Source: a virus
Virus record (IMG/VR): IMGVR_UViG_3300031371_000011
Location: 1-38,382 of that record
Reading direction: 5' to 3' (one strand)
DNA: 38,382 bases
Shown: positions 30,469 through 37,531 of the stretch, one piece after another
Layout: each line of letters begins with the position of its first letter
How positions within the stretch are numbered: position 1 is the stretch's first letter
Notes under the pieces: generated by a model
Told to the model about the DNA's origin: nothing
Database searches by the model: none
Seen by the model: the letters and a program-made list of their open reading frames with translations, nothing else
Made by a program: the position numbers and the translations under genes

Positions 30469-31280
30469 TGCCGATGCCTCCAGAGAACGTAGACAAGAGC
30501 GAGTTGTTTCTCCGCCTTGCTTCGCGCGAGCCACCTAATGAGCTGGTCGATTATCCAGACGACAGCGGGGAGAAAATCAGGCTCAAGGGACTCGACTCCG
30601 AAGACCTAGAGCCGATCGTAATCAGGGCTCGACAGAAGCTCAAGGAAGACCAGAAGCTGAGCGAATCGGATCTTGAGGCGAAGTTCTGGGACATACGTCT
30701 ACAGGACAGAACCGCTCGAGCCATCCTCTCCGAAACGGTGCTGCGACCGAAACCCATCGAGGGCTCCGAGCATACCGAGAAGGGGACGCAATACCCGAGA
30801 GTCTTCTACACTCCGGAGCAGGTGGGAAAGCTACCCCCGCGAGAGATTGCAATCCTGTGGGCGCTCTGGAATCTGGTGCAGAACCGCATCAGCCCAACCG
30901 AGACAATGCTCTCGGAGCCGGAGCAGGTGCGCGCTTGGGTGGAGGTGCTGACGGAGGGAGCTCGCCCTTTCGGATTCTTTCAGCTCGAATTGCCTCAGCA
31001 AGAGGTGCTGTTGTCGAGCTTACTCCAATGGGCAAAGCTCTTGCTCTCTCTGCTGAGTTCCCTGCCCGAGCCCTTGCCGAGCAATTGGGAATCGCTCCTC
31101 ACGAGCTACGGTTTCGACACTGGCTGGTGTTCTGCGCTTGCTGCGAACTCCACCCTCTCCCAAGCCTCAGAGGCAACAACCGCCCAAGCAGACGAACCGC
31201 TCACCGCTGAGGAAGCGGAGGCGATTGCGCGTGAGAGGCTGAAGCTTGCGCGCAAAATGGCAGACGACGACCGCGAGTAG
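30468..31280 (+). CDS. Tail assembly chaperone, with candidate -1 frameshift
   Basis: A 270-residue protein in the slot between tube and tape measure where tail assembly chaperones lie. The N-terminal part (SELFLRLASREPPNELVDYP, later TARAILSETVLRPKP) is helical and acidic. From about codon 166 the zero frame becomes Leu/Ser-rich. The -1 frame instead reads AVVELTPMGKALALSAEF, then LAEQLGIAPHELRFRHW, a pattern typical of the second part of such chaperones. A heptamer C CCT TTC (30965-30971) sits in frame with the expected XXXYYYZ form. A -1 shift there would end at TGA 31208-31210, giving about 247 residues. Third-position GC is higher in the zero frame, so both products may be made. Whether slippage occurs is unproven. 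Confidence 0.7.
   Translation: MPMPPENVDKSELFLRLASREPPNELVDYPDDSGEKIRLKGLDSEDLEPIVIRARQKLKEDQKLSESDLEAKFWDIRLQDRTARAILSETVLRPKPIEGSEHTEKGTQYPRVFYTPEQVGKLPPREIAILWALWNLVQNRISPTETMLSEPEQVRAWVEVLTEGARPFGFFQLELPQQEVLLSSLLQWAKLLLSLLSSLPEPLPSNWESLLTSYGFDTGWCSALAANSTLSQASEATTAQADEPLTAEEAEAIARERLKLARKMADDDRE
30965..30971 (+). promoter_or_regulatory. Candidate -1 ribosomal slippery heptamer CCCTTTC
   Basis: C CCT TTC occurs in the zero frame of the chaperone gene, with the X XXY YYZ form required for tandem slippage. CCCTTTC is not among the best-known efficient bacterial slippery sites, so this remains a candidate. Confidence 0.35.
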
Positions 31281-31284
31281 ATAC

Positions 31285-31488
31285 CTAAGGTCTTGGAAGT
31301 AGCAGCACTAATATCGACAGAAGATGCGCACATGCAGCCAGCGAGCATGTCGCTGGATCGAACCCGGAACCAAGCAGCGCAAGACCCAGAGCTATGGATG
31401 CGAAGATGGTGAATATCGAAGAGATAGCAACTATCGCGATTCCCGGGCCGATGGCAACGCCATTCTTGTCATCATTCACAAGCTGCAC
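31285..31488 (-). CDS. Small two-helix membrane protein on the opposite strand
   Basis: A 67-residue minus-strand protein with GTG start at 31488. After a short polar head (MQLVNDDKNG) come two hydrophobic segments, AIGPGIAIVAISSIFTIF and CSLAACAHLLSILVLLLP. Its start overlaps the stop of the tiny upstream gene by 17 bases on the same strand. The plus strand shows no ORF with coding character here. It lies between the tail chaperone and the tape-measure genes but runs opposite to them, like a moron. A holin- or immunity-like membrane function is a guess. Confidence 0.5.
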   Translation of the reverse strand: MQLVNDDKNGVAIGPGIAIVAISSIFTIFASIALGLALLGSGFDPATCSLAACAHLLSILVLLLPRP

Positions 31489-31555
31489 TCCAGGTTTTCT
31501 GACATATTCCCATTTCCGCGTATCTAACGCGCTGGCATGCGCAACAGCATTTCAT
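31472..31555 (-). CDS. Tiny cysteine-rich peptide, minus strand
   Basis: A 27-residue frame, MKCCCACQRVRYAEMGICQK and seven more residues, with an ideal ribosome site (AGGAGG seven bases before ATG 31555). The cluster CCCAC near the start and Cys18/Cys25 give six cysteines, possibly lipid-modified or metal-binding. Longer in-frame upstream codons exist (to 31705) but would overlap the tape-measure start. It is followed by the membrane-protein gene on the same strand, suggesting a two-gene unit. Confidence 0.4.
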   Translation of the reverse strand: MKCCCACQRVRYAEMGICQKTWSAACE

Positions 31556-31621
31556 ACTCATTCCTCCTATCCAAACATGTCCACCGGGTGTCCCCGGCGC
31601 AAATCCTAGCCACCAACTCCG

Positions 31622-34015
31622 ATGCTTTCCTACGACCTTTCCATCACCGGCGTGCGTAACGTCAAGACGGCGCTGCGGTCGATTGAAACCGAGATGCTGC
31701 GTCACAATGCGCGCGTCACTCGGTCGATGGGGGTCACCACTAGCTCACGCAGGACGTCTCCGGAGAATGAGGCGGCGCGCATACAGAAGGCACAGCAGGC
31801 GGCAGACGCGAAGGCTGCAGCAGCCAAGCAACGACAGATTGCCCGAGAGGAGGCGGCAGAGGTCAGGGCTGCGCAGCGAGTGGCAGCACAGAAGGCGCGA
31901 CTAGAACAGCAGTTGCATCGCCAGAAACTCGCCGACGCAAAGCGCGAGGCCGTAGAGAAAACCCGCGAGGAGAAGAAGGCGCTCGCGAAGCAGGAAAGGA
32001 CCAGGTTTGCGCTCGCCAGAAGGCGCCTGGCGAAGTTCAAGGCAGAGACGCTACGCGGAAACCGGCTCGCCATGGCCTCGCGTTCCGCCATGCTTGGAGG
32101 AGCATATCAGGGAGCCGTAGCTCCGCTCGCTTCTGTGGGGCGCACTGCCAAAATGATGGTAGGTCTCGGGGGTGCGGCGGTTGTCGGATCATCGGTTGCC
32201 AAGCAGTTTGCCACCGAGCGATCTGCAACGATGCTGGCCAACAAGGCATTCGGCACCCCGGGCGAGACGCGCGATCGTGAGCAAATCAAGCAGTCGCTGA
32301 TGGCGCAATCCGAGGCGATCGGATCCATCACTGGAGATCGCGCTGGAGTGATCGAGGCCATGGACAAGTTTGTGGCCATCTCTGGAAGCCTCCCCGGTGC
32401 CCAGCAGCTTGGGCAATTCATGGCGGATATCTCGGATGCCACCGGTGCGCAGATGGGGGATGTGGGGCGTACCGGGGGACAGGTCTTGCAGAACCTGATG
32501 TCGTCGCGGAACATCGATCCGAGCGACACCAAGGCCATGAACGAGGCGCTAAAGGACACGCGCGAGATCATGGCGGCGATGGCGGGCCAGGCAAAGATCG
32601 GCTCGATCGAGTTCTCGGACCTGGCGCAGAACATGGGCTCGGTGATGTCGGCAACGACCCGATTCCGCGGGAACGTAGCCGATCTGGCGAACGAGATGGG
32701 GGCCATCGCCCAGCTGTCGATTGCCGGCGGAGCTTCGAGCCCAGAGGAGGCGATGACGGCGCTCAAGCGATTCAGCGATGACATCGTGCGCAATTCTGAG
32801 CGCTTCGAGAAGATGACCAAGGGGATGGGCATCGAGTCATTCTTCACCGACAAGTCGAAGACGCAGCTGCGTGGCCCAACCGAGATCATCACCGATGTCA
32901 TGCGCGCCACCAAGGGCGATCTGACCAAGGTACAGAAGATCTTCAACATCCGGTCGATGAAGGCCTTCGAGCCGTTTCAGAAAGCCGTGATGGAAGAGCA
33001 GAAGGGCGGCAAGAGTTTCGAGGAGGCGCTGAGTACGGTTCAGGAAAAGATCGGCCGATTCACGTCGTCGAAGATGACGCAAGAAGAGGTCAAGACCAGC
33101 GCATCGTTCACGCGCGAGCAGACGGGACGCAAGTTTGCGATCGTCTGGGAGGATCTTCAGACCAAGGTCGGAAAGGAGCTCGCCCCGGCAATCGATGATC
33201 TGATTCCAGCGTTCACCGAGCTGGCGTCGCTCCTCAAAGACGCGGCGCCGTATCTGTCGGCTTTCCTCAAGGCACTGGTCAAGAATCCGCTGATGATCGG
33301 GGGAAGTCTAGTTGCTGGGCGAATGGGAATAGGTGCGCTCGCTGGCGGTGTCGGTGGGGGACTATCGACTGTCGGAATGGGCGGAGGAATGGGTGGGGGC
33401 GGTCTCGCTAGCCTGTTCGGAGCAGCCGGAGCTCCGGTCCGTGTGGTGAATTTCCCGCCCGGTTTGTCTACTTTGAATGGACAGATAGTCGGGCAATCGA
33501 TCGGTGGAGTTCTAGTTGCCGCTGGCATTGGTGCGGCGATTGGTGCTCCGATTGCTGCTGCGATAACTGTCTGGGGTCAGACCGAAGTTCAGCGCCGAGA
33601 GGCAAAGACAAGCGAAATCGTCAAAGATGCGACGCTCGGAGACGCGAAGAAGGCGATGCGGGCAGCGAACGAGGCCCTGAAGGAAGCTCAGACCAAGAAG
33701 AAGCGAAACGAGGAACTCTCCACAACATTCATTCAAGGAATGCTGGGCGGCTCTGCTTATGGGCCAATGCCTGGCAAGGTCAACCTAGACCCGCTTTCTG
33801 AGCAGCAGCAGTTCGATATCAACAACCTCGAGGGCGCCAAGAAAACTGCCGAAGCAAGGCTCGCTCAGGAGGAGTTCGATCGCGAATTTGTGAAGCGGGC
33901 CAAGGAGGGCGTCACCGCACTCGATGGCTTCTACAAGAAGCTAAATGCATTCGAGCCGCCCAAGGTAAACCGCGGAGACACTCCGAGCGAAGGCAGCCCA
34001 GTAAAGGCACCCTGA
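31622..34015 (+). CDS. Tape measure protein
   Basis: A 797-residue protein in the expected slot after the chaperone. The N-terminal quarter (about residues 50-140) is a long charged coiled coil (AQRVAAQKARLEQQLHRQKL). The middle has the tape-measure core with IEFSDLAQNMGSVMSATTRF and GAIAQLSIAGGASSPEEA. Residues about 560-660 are Gly/Ala-rich and hydrophobic (IGGVLVAAGIGAAIGAPIAA), and a short coiled coil ends the chain. By the usual 0.15 nm per residue this predicts a tail of about 120 nm. It sets tail length and is ejected with DNA. Start ATG 31622; the ribosome site is weak. Confidence 0.88.
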   Translation: MLSYDLSITGVRNVKTALRSIETEMLRHNARVTRSMGVTTSSRRTSPENEAARIQKAQQAADAKAAAAKQRQIAREEAAEVRAAQRVAAQKARLEQQLHRQKLADAKREAVEKTREEKKALAKQERTRFALARRRLAKFKAETLRGNRLAMASRSAMLGGAYQGAVAPLASVGRTAKMMVGLGGAAVVGSSVAKQFATERSATMLANKAFGTPGETRDREQIKQSLMAQSEAIGSITGDRAGVIEAMDKFVAISGSLPGAQQLGQFMADISDATGAQMGDVGRTGGQVLQNLMSSRNIDPSDTKAMNEALKDTREIMAAMAGQAKIGSIEFSDLAQNMGSVMSATTRFRGNVADLANEMGAIAQLSIAGGASSPEEAMTALKRFSDDIVRNSERFEKMTKGMGIESFFTDKSKTQLRGPTEIITDVMRATKGDLTKVQKIFNIRSMKAFEPFQKAVMEEQKGGKSFEEALSTVQEKIGRFTSSKMTQEEVKTSASFTREQTGRKFAIVWEDLQTKVGKELAPAIDDLIPAFTELASLLKDAAPYLSAFLKALVKNPLMIGGSLVAGRMGIGALAGGVGGGLSTVGMGGGMGGGGLASLFGAAGAPVRVVNFPPGLSTLNGQIVGQSIGGVLVAAGIGAAIGAPIAAAITVWGQTEVQRREAKTSEIVKDATLGDAKKAMRAANEALKEAQTKKKRNEELSTTFIQGMLGGSAYGPMPGKVNLDPLSEQQQFDINNLEGAKKTAEARLAQEEFDREFVKRAKEGVTALDGFYKKLNAFEPPKVNRGDTPSEGSPVKAP

Positions 34016-34016
34016 C

Positions 34017-34913
34017 ATGCCCGCACCTTTCGATTCCCTTGCTGAGTTCGAGTGGCGCGGGAAGCAGTATCCGGTCACGAGTTGCCGCCACGAGTTTGCC
34101 CACGAGCAGGCGCGTCACCGTCTCGTATTTCGTTCGACTCCGAATGGTGGCGGTGAGTTCATCGAGCAGCTTGGGCCGCAGGTGCTGACCTGTATCTACA
34201 CGGTGCCGATGCGTGAGAACATCGCCCGCGGGCCATACAAGGAACTGTTCAGCAAGGGTCTGTTCGATCTGTTCATCGACATGCAGGACGATACCCCTGG
34301 CGTGCTGGTGGATCCGTACTTCGGGCCGCTAACGGTGGTTCCGGACAAGTACAGCGACAACCTGGACCCGCAGAAGCGAGATGGTGCTGACGTCGATCTT
34401 CAGTATTCAATCTGGAATGACATCGATGACGAACAGCCGCTTGCTCCAGTGTCACTGGATGGATTGGCGTCGGACGCTGGCAAGCTGGATGAGGAAGTGG
34501 AGAAGGCCTTCAGGGAGAAGCAGAAACCGGGTCCAGAGCCCTCTGTGGACCCTCTGTCGGCTGCCGCGGGCATTGGTGCCCAGGTGAACAGACAGCGCGA
34601 CAGGGTCACCAGCGAACTGGCGAGCGGGTCTGCGAAACTGCGCAAAATTGAGCGCCAGGTGGATAAGCTCGAGGATCCCATCAACGCCGAGCTGATTCGC
34701 GAGGTTCGCCGCCTGCAACTCGACGCGGCGCGGCTGAGCGAGAAGGTAGAGCCCACGCGGCTGGTGAAGGTCATAACGATAAACGTCGCGACGTCGCTCG
34801 CTGTGTTGGCCAAGCAGCTGAAAACCACCGTTGAGCAGCTGCTGCAGTGGAACCCAGGACTGGCCAAGTTCCCCACCATCCCGCCTGGCACACGGGTAGT
34901 CTCTTATGCCTAA
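34017..34913 (+). CDS. DNA-circularisation-family protein with C-terminal LysM-like domain
   Basis: A 298-residue protein one base after the tape-measure stop. Residues about 8-120 match the DNA_circ_N/Mu gp43-like pattern: FEWRGKQYPVTSCRHEFAHE, then TVPMRENIARGPYKELF, GVLVDPYFGPLTVVP and KRDGADVDLQY. After a charged coiled linker, residues about 240-298 (LVKVITINVATSLAVLAKQL, then LLQWNPGLAKFPTIPPGTRV) follow the LysM fold order ending in an I-x-PG-x-x-V strand. The family forms part of the tail/baseplate hub; the LysM end probably contacts peptidoglycan or the hub. It overlaps the next gene by eight bases. Confidence 0.78.
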   Translation: MPAPFDSLAEFEWRGKQYPVTSCRHEFAHEQARHRLVFRSTPNGGGEFIEQLGPQVLTCIYTVPMRENIARGPYKELFSKGLFDLFIDMQDDTPGVLVDPYFGPLTVVPDKYSDNLDPQKRDGADVDLQYSIWNDIDDEQPLAPVSLDGLASDAGKLDEEVEKAFREKQKPGPEPSVDPLSAAAGIGAQVNRQRDRVTSELASGSAKLRKIERQVDKLEDPINAELIREVRRLQLDAARLSEKVEPTRLVKVITINVATSLAVLAKQLKTTVEQLLQWNPGLAKFPTIPPGTRVVSYA

Positions 34914-36099
34914 CGAGCCAGAACTGGTGATTCGGTGGCAGAACGTTCCGGATAGCCAGGCCCCGCGAGTGCCGGAGGAGTGGTCAATCGAGACCGATTT
35001 TTTTACCAGCACTGACGGATTCTCGATCTCGTTCTATGACCCCGATCACAATCGGCTGCAGGGGCTCGAGCTCGAGCCGGTTGAGTTGCTGCTGGGTTCT
35101 GCGCAACAGCTGCTTGGTCGCGTTGACGTCACCGTGAACCACGGGGATGGCGTGCTCGACATTCAGGGGCGCGACTACATCGCCGATATGGTCGAATGCA
35201 ACGTTGACCCGACGTTTGCGATCAACAAGGACGAGGAGCTCTCATCTGCGATTACGGGTGCTGCCAAAACGGTTGGAATCAAGGCGGTGATGTCTGACTC
35301 CGACGCTCCGGTGAGGAACGTGCGCACCGGGGTGGCCGTTGGTTCTCCTGCATCAAAGACGTTCAAGACGCTGCGGCTCAGCGACTACAAACCAAAGCCG
35401 GGACAGGGTATCTACGATTTCCTGAACAAGATCTGTTCTGCGCACGGTTGCACGATGCAGCCGGCGACAACGCGGAACGCCGTCATGCTCACGGCTCCGC
35501 ACTACGATCAGAAGCCAGCGTATACCATACGTCGCTCCAAATCGCAGTCAGCCGGAAACATCGTCCAAAGAGCCACCGCTACCCGAGGATACGGCTCGTT
35601 CCCGACCTTCACGCTGTTCGTCGGAAAGGGCGTCGTTGATGGTGGATCAACGGGCGATATCCGCACCGCAGTGCCCATCGCAGACTACATCAAGGGCAGG
35701 GCAGAGATTCAAGCAATCGTCAATGAACGCGCAGTAGCTGGGCGCATCCTTCCCAAGGATGGCCGCAACGCTGACGGGCAACTGTATCGACTACTCTACT
35801 GCAAAGACGAGGGCGCGAAGAACCAGGAGCAGATCGACCGCCGAGCGTATCGGGCCATTGGCGAACGAATGAAGGATTCGCTTGTCTATGACGTGACTGT
35901 CAACGGCCACACCGATCCTGTAACTGGAGCAATCTGGGCAGTGGATACCATCTGCCAAGTCGAGGATGAGCGAACCGGAGTCAGCGAGCCGCTCTGGATC
36001 AAGAAACGAGTTCTGAGCCAATCGTCGAAGCAGGGGGGTGGCAGGACCACGATGCTTCAGATGATCCGGCCGTACTCAATCCTACTCGAGGTGGCGTGA
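34906..36099 (+). CDS. Baseplate hub protein (Mu gp44/gpP-like)
   Basis: A 397-residue protein with the beta-rich hub pattern. Features are WSIETDFFTSTDGFSISFYD early, VTVNHGDGVLDIQGRDYIAD (the G-x-D-hydrophobic 'GRDY' segment common to gpD/gp44 hubs), and a C-terminal domain AYRAIGERMKDSLVYDVTVN. The hub trimer sits at the centre of the baseplate and carries the spike. Neighbours (LysM protein before, spike after) fit. Confidence 0.82.
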   Translation: MPNEPELVIRWQNVPDSQAPRVPEEWSIETDFFTSTDGFSISFYDPDHNRLQGLELEPVELLLGSAQQLLGRVDVTVNHGDGVLDIQGRDYIADMVECNVDPTFAINKDEELSSAITGAAKTVGIKAVMSDSDAPVRNVRTGVAVGSPASKTFKTLRLSDYKPKPGQGIYDFLNKICSAHGCTMQPATTRNAVMLTAPHYDQKPAYTIRRSKSQSAGNIVQRATATRGYGSFPTFTLFVGKGVVDGGSTGDIRTAVPIADYIKGRAEIQAIVNERAVAGRILPKDGRNADGQLYRLLYCKDEGAKNQEQIDRRAYRAIGERMKDSLVYDVTVNGHTDPVTGAIWAVDTICQVEDERTGVSEPLWIKKRVLSQSSKQGGGRTTMLQMIRPYSILLEVA

Positions 36100-36740
36100 T
36101 GTTGAAGGCAGTAGTCGGAAACACGACGGAGCTAGATCCGTTTTCGAACGCCGCGCTTGTGGATTGCTATGACGGCGGTGACGCCGAAGAAGATCGGGAG
36201 CCGTATGGCAAGCTCCCTATGATGTCTGATCTGCACAGCATCTCGATTCCGTTTCCGCCCACCAAAGAAGGTAAAGCAGAACTGCTGGCATCTGGGGTGG
36301 CTGGCAGAAACGGAGCCCTAGTTGGCGGCTGGGATACTCGGCTCGCCTCGATGGCTGGCGAACTGGGCCCCGGTGATGCTTGTTCCTTTGCGCCACACCC
36401 GAACAAGTCAGTGCGCGTTTTGTACAAGGGAGAGGGACGCGCATGGGCCGTCGTGGTGGATGACAAGCAAGGCAATCAGGCCCTAATCAGCTTGGCTGGA
36501 AAGGAGGGTTTTACCGTCTTGGTTCATGGTCATGCCATGAAGGTCGACAAGGAAGGGTTTGCTGTCTGCTCGTCGAACGGCAAAAACTCTATCTCTGTCA
36601 CCGATAGTGAGATAGCACTAACGGGGAACGTCGCAATCGGCATTCCCGGAATCCCAGGAGCAACGCTTGGAGTTGGTACAGCGGGGCAGTGGTCTGTACT
36701 TGGTGTGATTCCAGTCTTCAACCCAAAGACCGGCGGATGA
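36099..36740 (+). CDS. Central baseplate spike protein (Mu gp45-like)
   Basis: A 213-residue protein; ATG 36099 overlaps the hub stop (GTG 36096 is one codon upstream). The N-terminal segment is an OB-fold-like beta region (MMSDLHSISIPFPPTKEGKA, GELGPGDACSFAPH). The C-terminal half is a repeating beta-stretch (SNGKNSISVTDSEIALTGNV) that would form a trimeric beta-helix needle. It punctures the outer membrane. The C-terminal tip lacks an obvious HxH iron site, so a separate tip protein may cap it (next gene). Confidence 0.78.
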   Translation: MLKAVVGNTTELDPFSNAALVDCYDGGDAEEDREPYGKLPMMSDLHSISIPFPPTKEGKAELLASGVAGRNGALVGGWDTRLASMAGELGPGDACSFAPHPNKSVRVLYKGEGRAWAVVVDDKQGNQALISLAGKEGFTVLVHGHAMKVDKEGFAVCSSNGKNSISVTDSEIALTGNVAIGIPGIPGATLGVGTAGQWSVLGVIPVFNPKTGG

Positions 36741-37081
36741 GCCTCTGTAGCTTTCGGCTTCCATTCGCGATCCCACCGATCCCGATTCCGCAGATACCGT
36801 TTCCGAAGCTACCGCTATTTCTGATCCCAATGATCGGCATACCGATGCTGATCATTCCACCAATCCCGCTCCCTCCGCTTCCGATTCCACAGATTCCGTT
36901 CCCTAGGCTGCCGCTGTTCCAGATTCCGAACATTGGAATCCCAATGTTAATGATACCGCCAATCCCGCTTCCGCCTTTGCCAATCCCAACGATCCCATTC
37001 CCGCGCCTCCCGCTATTCCTTCCGCCGTGCCCACTCGATGCGGTTCCGGCCAATGACAACGCAACAGCCAACGCAGCCTGA
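36737..37081 (+). CDS. Proline/isoleucine-rich 33-residue-repeat protein, possible spike tip
   Basis: A 114-residue protein starting at ATG 36737 (MSLCSFRLPFAIPPIPIPQI). It is made almost wholly of P, I, L, F, M and G. Two full copies of a 33-residue unit (PIPQIPFPxLPLFxIPxIGI and on) are followed by a partial third ending PRLPLFLPPCPLDAVPA. DNA copies differ at synonymous sites while protein copies stay alike, which argues for selection on the protein. There are no charged residues in the repeat apart from one K or R per unit. It is placed directly between spike and wedge genes. A membrane-penetrating tip or a spike-associated collar is the inference. Confidence 0.7.
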   Translation: MSLCSFRLPFAIPPIPIPQIPFPKLPLFLIPMIGIPMLIIPPIPLPPLPIPQIPFPRLPLFQIPNIGIPMLMIPPIPLPPLPIPTIPFPRLPLFLPPCPLDAVPANDNATANAA

Positions 37082-37084
37082 TCC

Positions 37085-37531
37085 ATGACTACAGGACTCG
37101 GAACCATGGCCCTCGGAACCGGGCCGCTCGGATATGGCGATCCAGATGAGGCCACAGAGCCACCCGATGGCGCTGTCTACCTGAGTCCGTGGGTTAGCCC
37201 GGCGACGAAGAGCTACGAAATCGATCCTGTCACGGGGGCACTGGGCGAGGTTTCGCCAGTCATGGGCCGCGTCATCTATTGCCTGACGCAGGTTCTGGGA
37301 TCTTCCGCGCTGCTGCCGGGTGATGGTGTCAAGTACCCGAAGAAGGTCGACGGACAGTTCGAGAAGAACCTACTCAATGCTGTGCGCGACGCCCTCCGGC
37401 AACTAACCGACACAGAGAAGCTGATTCGGATCGAGAACATCGTGGTGGAGAAGGCCGGCCCGCGCTCGCAATACTTTCTGCACTTCTTCGACTTGACCAC
37501 GGGACGACCTGAGAGCGTGAGGTTTCGCTGA
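37085..37531 (+). CDS. Baseplate wedge protein (Mu gp46/gp25-like)
   Basis: A 148-residue protein between the spike and baseplate J genes, where a gp46/gp25-like wedge is expected. The N-terminal GTMALGTGPLGYGDPDEATE is Gly-rich. The middle, VMGRVIYCLTQVLGSSALLP, and the C-terminal RIENIVVEKAGPRSQYFLHF have the helix-then-strand order of sheath-initiator/wedge proteins. ATG 37085 is four bases after the previous stop. Family is inferred from order and pattern. Confidence 0.65.
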   Translation: MTTGLGTMALGTGPLGYGDPDEATEPPDGAVYLSPWVSPATKSYEIDPVTGALGEVSPVMGRVIYCLTQVLGSSALLPGDGVKYPKKVDGQFEKNLLNAVRDALRQLTDTEKLIRIENIVVEKAGPRSQYFLHFFDLTTGRPESVRFR

